Shown piece by piece: positions 1 to 7,163 of a stretch of DNA of 64,000 nucleotides. This stretch comes from Brachybacterium sp. UMB0905. Lineage in GTDB: Bacteria; Actinomycetota; Actinomycetes; Actinomycetales; Dermabacteraceae. The notes below the pieces were generated by a model. It saw only the letters and a program-made list of their open reading frames with translations, was not told the DNA's origin and ran no database searches. Positions within the stretch are counted from its first letter, which is position 1; every line of letters starts with the position of its first letter. Both the position numbers and the translations under genes were made by a program. The stretch covers positions 259,961 through 323,960 of the forward strand of contig NZ_PNHL01000002.1 in assembly GCF_002871795.1 (NCBI RefSeq), read 5' to 3'.

Positions 1-343
1 GTACCGCGTGAACGTCGGCGCGCTCACCGAGGTGCCCCCCGAGCTGCAGGTTGGCATGGGCTCCCATGAGCCCACCGAGGAGCAGGTCCGCACCGAGCGC
101 GAGCGCACCTACACCGAGGAGATGCGCCTGGAGGAGCTGCACCGCAAGCTCGCCGAGGACCCTGGCTTCCCGGTGCGCGCCGACCATCACGACGAGACGC
201 TCTCCTCGCCGATGGGCGACCCCGACCATGAGCGATGGACTGCTCCGGCCGCCGATGGGCCGGCCGATGCGGTCCCGGAGACCGCGGCCGATGGCACTGT
301 CGGCGGGGCCTCCGATGGTGACGTGCCCCCGGCGCGCAGCTGA
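1..343 (+). CDS. Sodium:alanine symporter (AGCS family), C-terminal end only
   Basis: The window opens inside this gene; the reading frame runs in from base 2 and stops with TGA at 341-343. The visible stretch is the cytoplasmic tail. It carries VGMGSHEPTEEQV followed by a Glu/Arg-rich segment (RTERERTYTEEMRLEELHRK), almost the same as the tail of the complete symporter at 427-2025 and close to that of 11659-13248. That match, not a transport motif, is the reason for the call. After the shared tail comes an extra Asp/Ala/Pro-rich extension of about 55 residues that neither neighbour has. It ends 84 bases before the next symporter, so the two are tandem paralogues. Confidence 0.8.
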   Translation, partial: YRVNVGALTEVPPELQVGMGSHEPTEEQVRTERERTYTEEMRLEELHRKLAEDPGFPVRADHHDETLSSPMGDPDHERWTAPAADGPADAVPETAADGTVGGASDGDVPPARS

Positions 344-426
344 TCCTCTGTGGGGCGGCGGTGAACCCCACCGCCGCCCCGCTTCTCTCTCACCGCCCGC
401 CCCTTCTCTCAGCACGGATGATCCCC

Positions 427-2025
427 ATGTCAGGTCTTGACGCCGCTATCGAAGCTGTCTTCGCACCGATCGCCGGTGTGCTCTCCGCGATCGTGTTCTT
501 CGAACTGCCGATCTTCGGCGGCATCCCCGTGGTGGTCATCTGGCTCGCCGCGAGCGCCGTGTTCTTCACCGTGTGGCTGCGCTTCCAGCCCATCACCGGA
601 GCGAAGCACTCTCTGGCCGTGATCCGCGGGCGCTTCGCCGCCAAGACCGACCCCGGTGAGGTCTCGAGTTTCCAGGCCCTGGCCACCGAGCTGTCCGGCA
701 CCGTGGGGCTGGGCAATATCGCGGGGGTGGCCATCGGCATTACCGTCGGCGGCCCCGGCGCGGCGCTGTGGATCGCTCTGTTCGGCATCTTCGCGATGAG
801 CGTCAAGATGGCTGAGGCGGTGCTCGGCAACAAGTACCGCACCGTGCTCGAGGACGGCAGCACTGTTGGCGGCCCGATGTACATGCTGCGCGAGGGCTTC
901 GCCGAGATCGGCTGGAAGAAGCTCGGAATCGCGATGGGCGCGGTGTATGCGGTGCTCGCGCTGATCGGCATGCTTGGCGGCGGCAACATGTTCCAGGCCA
1001 ACCAGGTCACCATGATCATCTCCGACGCCTTCGGGGAGGAATCCTTCCTGGCGCAGAACAACTGGGTGGTGGGCGTGGTGCTGGCCGCCATGGTCGCGGT
1101 GGTGGTGCTGGGCGGCGTCACCTCTATCGCCCGCTGGACCTCGCGGATCACGCCGTACATGGCGATCGCCTACATCCTGTGCGTGCTCGTGATCGTCGCG
1201 GTGAACCTGCCGCAGATCCCCGCAGCGCTCGGAGAGATCATCGTCGGCGCCTTCAACCCCCAGGGCGTGACGGGAGGCGCGGTGGGCGTGGCCGTCGTCG
1301 GGATCCAGCGTGCCCTGTTCTCCAACGCTGCCGGGGTGGGCACCGCCGCCATGAGCTTCTCCGCCACCAAGACCCGGCACACCGCCTCCGACGGCTACAC
1401 CGCCATGTGGGGTCCGCTGATCGACTCTGTCGTGGTATGCATGCTCACCGCCGTGGCGATCGTGGTCACCGGCGTGCACACCGTGGAGGACGCCGAGGAC
1501 GGCGTGGTGCTGACCGCCTCGGCCTTCGGGACGGTCGCGGACTGGTTCCCGGTGCTGCTGACGATCATCGTGTTCCTGTTCGGCTTCTCCACGCTGCTGA
1601 GCTACTCGTTCTTCTGCGAGATGCTCGCGACCTACCTGTTCGGCCCCACCCGCGCGGTGCGGATGACCTTGCGCGTGGTGTACGTGCTGCTCGTGGTGGT
1701 GGGGGCCTCGATCTCCATGACCTCGATGGTGGCCTTCGCCGATGCGACGACGTTCCTGGTCACGATCCCGAACCTCATCGGCCTGTACGTGCTGGCGAAG
1801 GTGGTGCGCCTGGAGGTGCTGCGCTACCGCTACCGCGTCGAGACCGGCGTCATCGAGGAGATCGAGGACGAAGACCTGCGGGTGGGCATGGGCGATCACG
1901 AGCCCACCGAGGAGCAGGTCCGCACCGAGCGGGAGCGCACCCGCACCGAGGAGATGCGGCTGGAGGAGCTGCACCGGAGGCTCGAGGCGGACCCGGAGTG
2001 GCCCCACAGCTACAACAAGGACTGA
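427..2025 (+). CDS. Sodium:alanine symporter, AGCS family
   Basis: Predicted inner-membrane sodium-coupled amino acid (alanine/glycine) symporter of 532 residues with about ten hydrophobic segments. The family signature lies near residues 89-112, including GTVGLGNIAG and GGPGA. A second conserved stretch, FSNAAGVGTAAMS, lies in the middle of the protein. The ATG at 427 is preferred over the in-frame GTG at 361 and ATG at 418 because from here the first 24 residues align without a gap to the paralogue at 11659-13248. No strong ribosome binding site precedes any of the three. The C-terminal tail is charged and shared with both paralogues. Real specificity (alanine, glycine or D-amino acids) cannot be read from the sequence. 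Confidence 0.9.
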   Translation: MSGLDAAIEAVFAPIAGVLSAIVFFELPIFGGIPVVVIWLAASAVFFTVWLRFQPITGAKHSLAVIRGRFAAKTDPGEVSSFQALATELSGTVGLGNIAGVAIGITVGGPGAALWIALFGIFAMSVKMAEAVLGNKYRTVLEDGSTVGGPMYMLREGFAEIGWKKLGIAMGAVYAVLALIGMLGGGNMFQANQVTMIISDAFGEESFLAQNNWVVGVVLAAMVAVVVLGGVTSIARWTSRITPYMAIAYILCVLVIVAVNLPQIPAALGEIIVGAFNPQGVTGGAVGVAVVGIQRALFSNAAGVGTAAMSFSATKTRHTASDGYTAMWGPLIDSVVVCMLTAVAIVVTGVHTVEDAEDGVVLTASAFGTVADWFPVLLTIIVFLFGFSTLLSYSFFCEMLATYLFGPTRAVRMTLRVVYVLLVVVGASISMTSMVAFADATTFLVTIPNLIGLYVLAKVVRLEVLRYRYRVETGVIEEIEDEDLRVGMGDHEPTEEQVRTERERTRTEEMRLEELHRRLEADPEWPHSYNKD

Positions 2026-2116
2026 CCGCGCCGACTGAGGTGGGCAGGGCCCCGCACGAGACGCGGCGCCTATCTCGGGCACATCGGCCCATCGCCCGCG
2101 GTTCCGCGCTATCCAC

Positions 2117-2167
2117 CGCGAGGGAGTCATTCTGAGCCAGAAAGTGGCTCAGAATGACTCCCTCGCG
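2117..2167. repeat. Perfect 23-bp inverted repeat with a 5-nt loop
   Basis: The left arm is 2117-2139, the loop GAAAG is 2140-2144 and the right arm is 2145-2167. The arms begin CGCGAGGGAGTC and are fully complementary. The position, 91 bases after the symporter stop, fits a transcription terminator, but there is no T-tract on either side. It could equally act as a bidirectional terminator, an RNA-stability hairpin or a protein-binding site. Confidence 0.7.
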
Positions 2168-2371
2168 AGCGGGGTCGAGCGGCTTAGGCTGACGATCGTG
2201 CCCCTCCTAGCGCACCTGCCCGTCGGCGTCAGAAGCCTTCGGAGCAGTTCTGGTGGCAGCACTGATGTCCATGTTTGCGGGGAGCGGAGCGCGGGCGCAG
2301 GGGTGCCGGGCTGCGGGGCCCTCAGTCCATCCCGCATGATGACATCGCGGTCCCGAATCGCGGACGCCGCG

Positions 2372-2377
2372 TAGGAT
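2372..2377 (+). promoter_or_regulatory. ilvD -10 element (leaderless promoter)
   Basis: TAGGAT matches the actinobacterial TANNNT -10 consensus and ends 6 nt before the ilvD ATG at 2384. There is no Shine-Dalgarno sequence, so transcription probably starts at or next to the start codon. No clear -35 was found. Confidence 0.55.
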
Positions 2378-2383
2378 CAGCTC

Positions 2384-4216
2384 ATGCCTCAGCTCCGTTC
2401 TCGCACCTCAACCCACGGCCGCAACATGGCGGGGGCCCGCGCCCTGTGGCGCGCCACCGGCATGGAGACCTCTGACTTCGGCAAGCCCATCGTTGCGATC
2501 GCGAACTCCTACACTCAGTTCGTCCCCGGCCACGTGCACCTGAAGAACATGGGCGACCTCGTGGCCGGCGCCGTCAAGGAGGCCGGGGGCATCGCCCGCG
2601 AGTTCAACACCATCGCGGTAGACGACGGCATCGCCATGGGCCACGGCGGGATGCTCTACTCCCTGCCCAGTCGCGACATCATCGCCGACAGCGTCGAGTA
2701 CATGGTCAACGCCCATTGCGCCGACGCGCTCGTGTGCATCTCAAACTGCGACAAGATCACCCCCGGCATGCTCATGGCCGCGATGCGCCTGAACATCCCG
2801 GTCATCTTCGTCTCCGGCGGGCCGATGGAATCCGGCAAGCCCGTCGACGGGGTCGTCGAGCATCGCTTGGACCTCATCGACGCGATCATCCACAGCGCCG
2901 ATGACACCGTCACCGACGCCGAGCTCGCCGATATCGAGGACAGCGCCTGCCCCACCTGCGGCTCCTGCTCCGGCATGTTCACTGCGAACTCCATGAACTG
3001 CCTGACCGAGGCGCTCGGCCTCTCCCTGCCCGGAAACGGCACCACCCTCGCCACGCATGCCTTCCGCAAGCAGCTGTTCCTCGACGCCGGCACCAAGATC
3101 GTCGAGCTCGCCAAGCGCTGGTACGACGAGGACGATGACTCCGTGCTGCCGCGCAGTATCGCCACGAAGGCCGCGTTCACGAACGCCATGGCACTGGACG
3201 TGGCGATGGGCGGCTCCACCAACACCGTGCTGCATATCCTCGCCGCCGCGATCGAGGGGGAGGTGGACTTCGGGCTGGAGGACATCGACCGGCTCTCCCG
3301 CTCCGTGCCCTGTCTGTCCAAGGTCGCGCCGAACGGCACCGCGCACGTCGAGGACGTCCACCGCGCCGGGGGGATCCCTGCGATCCTCGGCGAGCTGGAT
3401 CGCGCCGGGCTGCTGGACCACACGGTCCACGCCGTGCACTCCCCGGACCTCGCGACCTGGCTGAAGGACTGGGACATCCGCGGTGGCTCCCCGACGAAGG
3501 AGGCCGAGGCGCTCTTCCATGCCGCTCCCGGCGGGGTGCGCACCACCCAGGCGTTCTCCACCACCAACACCTGGGAGTCCTTGGACACCGACGGGGAAGG
3601 CGGCGTGATCCGCGCCGTGCCGCATGCCCACACCAAGGATGGCGGGCTGTGTGTGCTCACGGGCAACCTCGCCGAGGACGGCTGCGTCATCAAGACCGCC
3701 GGCATCACCGAGGACCTCTTCCACTTCGAAGGCACCGCCGTGGTGTGCGATTCGCAGGAAGAAGCGGTCCAAAAGATCCTGGACAAGACCGTGAAGGCCG
3801 GGGATGTGGTGGTGATCCGCTATGAGGGACCGCAGGGCGGGCCCGGCATGCAGGAGATGCTCTACCCGACGTCATTCCTCAAGGGTCGGGGCCTGGGCAA
3901 GGACTGCGCGCTCATCACCGACGGCCGCTTCTCCGGCGGCACCAGCGGCGTGTCCATCGGCCACATCTCCCCGGAAGCTGCCGAAGGCGGGCTCATCGGC
4001 CTCATCGAGGACGGCGACCGGATCGTCATCGACGTGGACAAGCGCCTGTTGGAGCTGCGGGTCGACGACGAGGAGATCGCCCGGCGGCGCGAGGCCAAGG
4101 GCCCGCTGCCGTGGCGTCCGGAGCAGCGTGAGCGTCACGTCTCTCAGGCGCTCAAGGTCTACGCCCACCTGGTGCGCTCGGCGACCTACGGCGCAACCCG
4201 TCGGCCGCTGGACTGA
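2384..4216 (+). CDS. ilvD: Dihydroxy-acid dehydratase
   Basis: Converts 2,3-dihydroxy-isovalerate (or -3-methylvalerate) to the 2-keto acid, the third common step of valine and isoleucine synthesis; a cytosolic iron-sulfur enzyme. The 610 residues match the usual full length. The N-terminus starts [20 protein letters not shown], as in the E. coli enzyme. Cluster and metal-binding motifs are visible: NCDKITPG with Cys122, and [13 protein letters not shown] with Cys189, Cys192 and Cys195 (family knowledge assigns Cys122 and Cys195 to the [4Fe-4S] cluster). It stands alone here, about 16 kb from ilvBNC, and has its own leaderless-type promoter. Confidence 0.97.
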   Translation: MPQLRSRTSTHGRNMAGARALWRATGMETSDFGKPIVAIANSYTQFVPGHVHLKNMGDLVAGAVKEAGGIAREFNTIAVDDGIAMGHGGMLYSLPSRDIIADSVEYMVNAHCADALVCISNCDKITPGMLMAAMRLNIPVIFVSGGPMESGKPVDGVVEHRLDLIDAIIHSADDTVTDAELADIEDSACPTCGSCSGMFTANSMNCLTEALGLSLPGNGTTLATHAFRKQLFLDAGTKIVELAKRWYDEDDDSVLPRSIATKAAFTNAMALDVAMGGSTNTVLHILAAAIEGEVDFGLEDIDRLSRSVPCLSKVAPNGTAHVEDVHRAGGIPAILGELDRAGLLDHTVHAVHSPDLATWLKDWDIRGGSPTKEAEALFHAAPGGVRTTQAFSTTNTWESLDTDGEGGVIRAVPHAHTKDGGLCVLTGNLAEDGCVIKTAGITEDLFHFEGTAVVCDSQEEAVQKILDKTVKAGDVVVIRYEGPQGGPGMQEMLYPTSFLKGRGLGKDCALITDGRFSGGTSGVSIGHISPEAAEGGLIGLIEDGDRIVIDVDKRLLELRVDDEEIARRREAKGPLPWRPEQRERHVSQALKVYAHLVRSATYGATRRPLD

Positions 4217-4220
4217 CCTG

Positions 4221-4260
4221 CGCACACACCGCGGCGCCCGCCCCATGGCCCCGGGCCTGA
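4221..4260 (+). repeat. Direct repeat A, left copy (flanks vapBC)
   Basis: Begins CGCACACACCGCGGCGCC immediately after the ilvD stop codon. A diverged copy occurs in the same orientation at 5314-5354, on the other side of vapBC. The copies differ by a few substitutions and a 4-nt gap. Confidence 0.6.
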
Positions 4261-4303
4261 CCGTGGCGCCCGTCGGTCGCTGTCCTTACCCCGGTTTCGC
4301 GGG

Positions 4304-4368
4304 TCGATTCGGCCGGTTTGTTCCACCAGCGGGAGCAGAACGGCGGAGTCGCTGGTACAGAATCGCGG
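4304..4368 (+). repeat. Direct repeat B, left copy (flanks vapBC)
   Basis: A 65-nt block aligning without gaps to 5115-5179, with 10 mismatches by hand count (about 85% identity). The best conserved part is GCGGAGTCGCTGGTACAG. The two copies bracket the toxin-antitoxin pair in the same orientation. Confidence 0.75.
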
Positions 4369-4395
4369 TGTTGCTGACGAGGGCGCCCCATCCGT

Positions 4396-4414
4396 GTATC
4401 ACGGGTGATACGGT
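4396..4414 (+). promoter_or_regulatory. vapB operator palindrome overlapping a -10 element
   Basis: Bases 4396-4411 form a perfect palindrome, GTATCACGGGTGATAC. Its 3' edge overlaps TACGGT (4409-4414), a TANNNT -10 element ending 6 nt before the vapB ATG. This is the expected arrangement for autoregulation, where the antitoxin or the complex binds the palindrome and blocks the promoter. Binding is inferred. Confidence 0.65.
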
Positions 4415-4420
4415 GTCGGC

Positions 4421-4657
4421 ATGAGCGCCGTCACTATCCGGGATCTTCGCAACCGCAGTGCTGATGTCCTGCGGCGGGTCGATGACGGTGAACGCCTCAT
4501 CGTCACGCGCGACGGCGAGCCTGTGGCATCGCTCGGCCAGGTACCCCGGCGGCCGCTCTCGGTAGAGCAACTCCGTGAGCGTCGGCGCCACCTGCCGCGA
4601 GTCGATGCAGCTGCTCTGCAGTCCGACCTCGACGACCTGATCGATCCAGCTCTGTGA
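4421..4657 (+). CDS. vapB: Antitoxin, Phd/YefM (VapB) type
   Basis: A 78-residue antitoxin that would neutralise the PIN-domain toxin encoded next. The N-terminus MSAVTIRDLRNRSADVLRRV and the following VTRDGEPVASLG are the typical Phd/YefM DNA-binding fold. The C-terminal half (LSVEQLRERR... DLDDLIDPAL) is the usual flexible toxin-binding tail. The stop overlaps the toxin start by 4 nt (GTGA), so the two are translationally coupled. A perfect 16-bp palindrome sits just upstream. Naming as vapB follows from the toxin partner. Confidence 0.88.
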   Translation: MSAVTIRDLRNRSADVLRRVDDGERLIVTRDGEPVASLGQVPRRPLSVEQLRERRRHLPRVDAAALQSDLDDLIDPAL

Positions 4658-5079
4658 ACGGCCCCCGAGGAGTGGAAGACCGCGCGTCGGAAGGCATCAT
4701 CGACACCTCAGTTCTGATCGATCTGATGGAGTGCGACGCCCAGACGTTGCCACATCGGCCTCACATCACAGCGATCACCCTTGCTGAGCTTTCGGTGGGG
4801 CCGCTCGTGGCGAGAACTGACGCCGAACGGGCACATCGGCAGGCCCACCTGCAGCAGGCGGAAGCGGATTTCGAACCGTTGCCCTTCGATGCCGCGGCTG
4901 CGCGTGCGTTCGGCCGCGTCGCGTCGTCGCTCCGCAGCGTTGGCCGAAAACCTCAGGCCCGTGCGTACGACGCCTTGATCGCTGCCATTGCACTCTCCCA
5001 GGATCTGCCCCTGTATACCGCGAATCCTGCGGACTTCGACGGCATTGAAGGCCTCGACGTGCGCACCGTACGCCGCTGA
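4654..5079 (+). CDS. vapC: PIN-domain ribonuclease toxin (VapC)
   Basis: Predicted Mg2+-dependent RNase of 141 residues. The acidic PIN-domain residues are visible: Asp17 in IIDTSVLIDL, Glu45 in LAELSVG, Asp106 in ARAYDALIAA and Asp127 in TANPADF. All appear intact, so the toxin should be active. It starts with GTG at 4654, overlapping the vapB stop by 4 nt. Both genes lie between two pairs of direct repeats, which suggests the module arrived or moved as a unit. The RNA target cannot be read from sequence. Confidence 0.9.
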   Translation: MNGPRGVEDRASEGIIDTSVLIDLMECDAQTLPHRPHITAITLAELSVGPLVARTDAERAHRQAHLQQAEADFEPLPFDAAAARAFGRVASSLRSVGRKPQARAYDALIAAIALSQDLPLYTANPADFDGIEGLDVRTVRR

Positions 5080-5114
5080 CCCGGCCACAGGGCGGACAGT
5101 CCGTTCCCACCGCA

Positions 5115-5179
5115 TCGAATCGGCTCTTTTGTTTCACCTGAGGGAACAGAACAGCGGAGTCGCTGGTACAGAGTCGCGG
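5115..5179 (+). repeat. Direct repeat B, right copy
   Basis: Second copy of the 65-nt block at 4304-4368, about 85% identical, same orientation, starting 36 bases after the vapC stop codon. Confidence 0.75.
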
Positions 5180-5247
5180 ATCCGAGGGGGTGGGGCTGAC
5201 GGAGCGTGGCGCGGGCCGACGGAGCGAAGGGGCCAGCGGACCGATAG

Positions 5248-5287
5248 GGCCGTCGGGGGAGCGGCGCGGCCGTCGGGGGAGCGGCGC
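5248..5287 (+). repeat. 20-nt tandem duplication
   Basis: Two perfect adjacent copies of GGCCGTCGGGGGAGCGGCGC at 5248-5267 and 5268-5287. Probably replication slippage; it lies within the repeat-rich flank of vapBC. Confidence 0.75.
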
Positions 5288-5354
5288 CCCGTGGCCCGGC
5301 CCCTGGGCTGCCCCGCACACGCCGCGGCGCCCCATGGTCCGGCCCCTGGGCTGA
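5281..5354 (+). repeat. Imperfect 30-nt duplication including repeat A right copy
   Basis: 5281-5310 and 5324-5353 are the same 30-nt sequence with two mismatches, 43 bases apart start to start. The second copy overlaps 5314-5354, the right partner of the block at 4221-4260. Confidence 0.65.
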
Positions 5355-5376
5355 CCCCTGACCCTGCAGACACCGA

Positions 5377-5405
5377 GGCGCCCGCCGGAGGATCCGACGG
5401 GCGCC
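5377..5405 (-). terminator. Probable terminator of the opp operon
   Basis: GGCGCCCG (5377-5384) pairs with CGGGCGCC (5398-5405), with an inner CGGA/TCCG stem in the loop. It lies 22 bases beyond the oppA stop codon on the minus strand. A T-tract is lacking, as is common in high-GC actinobacteria. Confidence 0.55.
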
Positions 5406-5426
5406 GCAGTGCGTCAGCGGTGCTGA

Positions 5427-7163
5427 TCAGCCGTTCTTCTTGCCCTTCTCCCAGCCCACGGTGGACCAGTCGGTGGAGAGGAACAGCTTGGGCCCGAAGT
5501 TCGCCAGGCCCTCCTTGTACGCCATGATCGACGGGCCGTTCCACAGCGGCATCATCGCGCACAGCTCCTGGAACTTCTTCTCGCACTCATTGGCGATCTT
5601 CGCGCGCTCCTCGATCTCCGGGGAGACCGAGGCCTGCGGGACCAGCTCATCGATCTCATCGGAGCCGGTACCGGTCATGTTCGAGGTGGACTCCGAGTCG
5701 AAGAACTGCTTGACCACGCCCGTCGGATCCGATCCCACGGTGTAGCCCATCATCACCAGCTGGAACGCCTGATCGGCCATCACCTGGCCGAAGTCGCCCG
5801 AGCCGCGCGCATCGATCTCGGCGTTGAACCCGATGTTCTGCAGCTGTTTCTGCAGGGTCTGGACGATCGCGTTCGTGATCGGATCATCACCGAAGGTCGT
5901 GATCGTCATGTCCAGCGTCTCACCGTCCTTGCTGCGCGGGCCATCGCCCTCTGCCACCCAGCCGGCATCCTCCAGGGTCTTCTTCGCCGCCTCGACGTCA
6001 TGCTCGAACGGGTAGTTGTCCTGGTAGTGGGGGCTGAACGGCATGAGCATCCACGAGCCCGGGGTCTCCTCGGACCAGTCGATGCCGTTGAAACGGATGG
6101 ACGCGAGCTCCTCGCGGTTCACGCCCTGGTAGATCGCCTTGCGAACCTCGATGTCGCTGAGGTGCCCCTTGGTGGTGTTGAAGTTGATGCCGGAGATCGA
6201 CATGGTCTGGGAGCGCCGGATGTCGATCCCCTCCATGTCCTTGACCTGCTCGAAGCGGTTCGCGTTCCCCACCGCGGTGCCGTCGATCTCACCGTTCTTG
6301 AACGCCGGGATCGTGGCGCTGGACTCCATCTGAACCCACACGATCTTGTCCAGCTTCGGCTTCTCGCCCCACCAGTTCTCATTGGGCACGAGGGTCACGC
6401 GCTTCTGCACGGTGTCCAGCTTCTCCAGCGTGAACGGGCCGATCATCCACTCCGGGTGCAGATCATCCACGAACCCGTCGTTGAACAGCTCGGGCGTGTT
6501 GATCGCGGGGTGGAAGGTGCCGGAGAACAGGTCCTGCCACGGCTGGTAGGGCTCGCGCATGGTGACCACAGCCTGGAAGTCATCCTCCCCGGCCTCGACC
6601 TTCTCGATGCGGTCATAGCCCTCGGTGGAGACGGCGTCGATGGTCTTGTCCTCGCCGTTCATCATCTTCCACTGGTTCTCGAACACCTTCCAGTCGTAGG
6701 GGGTGCCGTCGTTGAACTTCGCCTCGGGATTCAGGGTGTACGTGATGACGTGCTTCTCCCCGGAGTCGTCGTACTGCGCATCGGTGCAGAACTCCTCACG
6801 CAGCACGGGGGTGCCGTCGGCCTCGTACTTCCACACGCCGGAGACATCCATGGCGGCGTAGATGTTGGAGTTGTCCACGTTGTTGCCGGAGTTGTTCCAG
6901 CCGAAGTAGTTCGGGCCCAGGGCGCCGATGGTCAGGGTCAGCGTGCCGCCCTGCTCCAGCTCGGAGACGTCCTTGGGGTTATGGGCCATGAGCTCCTCGA
7001 GGTTGCTGTCCGCGGTGGCCGCGGTGCCGCCGCCATCGGAGCCGCCGCCACCGGAGGTGGTGTCGCGCTCCTGGGAGCACGCCGCCAGCGCGGTCGCGGC
7101 CAGGGCCGACGCGCCCACCAGGCCGGCGCGGCGAGAGAAGCGGAAGGTCACGGGGTGGATCAT
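5427..7163 (-). CDS. oppA: Oligopeptide ABC transporter, substrate-binding lipoprotein
   Basis: Family 5 extracellular solute-binding protein of 578 residues, expected to capture peptides outside the cell and deliver them to the OppBC permease. The N-terminus has an RR pair (residues 11-12) and ends in a lipobox with Cys29 (ATALAAC), so it should be a lipid-anchored exported protein. A Gly/Ser-rich linker follows. Typical features include the ITYTLNPEAKFNDGTP segment. The gene is last in its operon; its ATG shares one base with the stop of the ATPase gene (TGATG). Substrate specificity is unknown; dipeptides, oligopeptides or nickel are possible for this family. Confidence 0.92.
   Translation of the reverse strand: MIHPVTFRFSRRAGLVGASALAATALAACSQERDTTSGGGGSDGGGTAATADSNLEELMAHNPKDVSELEQGGTLTLTIGALGPNYFGWNNSGNNVDNSNIYAAMDVSGVWKYEADGTPVLREEFCTDAQYDDSGEKHVITYTLNPEAKFNDGTPYDWKVFENQWKMMNGEDKTIDAVSTEGYDRIEKVEAGEDDFQAVVTMREPYQPWQDLFSGTFHPAINTPELFNDGFVDDLHPEWMIGPFTLEKLDTVQKRVTLVPNENWWGEKPKLDKIVWVQMESSATIPAFKNGEIDGTAVGNANRFEQVKDMEGIDIRRSQTMSISGINFNTTKGHLSDIEVRKAIYQGVNREELASIRFNGIDWSEETPGSWMLMPFSPHYQDNYPFEHDVEAAKKTLEDAGWVAEGDGPRSKDGETLDMTITTFGDDPITNAIVQTLQKQLQNIGFNAEIDARGSGDFGQVMADQAFQLVMMGYTVGSDPTGVVKQFFDSESTSNMTGTGSDEIDELVPQASVSPEIEERAKIANECEKKFQELCAMMPLWNGPSIMAYKEGLANFGPKLFLSTDWSTVGWEKGKKNG

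Larger units (their letters stand above)
2026..2383. other. Non-coding gap between AGCS symporter and ilvD
   Basis: This 358-base gap holds a perfect 23-bp inverted repeat at its start (2117-2167) and the ilvD -10 element at its end. No T-box signature (AGGGTGG...ACCGCG) or other riboswitch-like structure was recognised. A 76-codon open frame starting at 2144 inside the inverted repeat has no ribosome binding site and looks accidental. Confidence 0.6.
5080..5426. other. Repeat-rich gap between vapC and oppA
   Basis: These 347 bases hold the right copies of repeats B (5115-5179) and A (5314-5354), a perfect 20-nt tandem duplication (5248-5267 and 5268-5287), an imperfect 30-nt duplication (5281-5310 and 5324-5353, two mismatches) and the oppA terminator. 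No gene was seen. Confidence 0.65.

Noticed and set aside
430..2130. Long minus-strand open frame (over 500 codons) antisense to the AGCS symporter
   Set aside because: It mirrors the GC-rich third positions of the real gene, is rich in His/Gly/Asp repeats and matches no family. Similar shadows lie opposite the helicase, nirB, opp and recG genes.
2168..2371. Possible T-box or riboswitch upstream of ilvD
   Set aside because: No T-box sequence, specifier stem or antiterminator could be identified, and the -10 element adjacent to the ATG leaves no leader RNA.
2144..2374. 76-codon open frame before ilvD
   Set aside because: It begins inside the perfect inverted repeat, lacks a ribosome binding site and has no protein-like composition.
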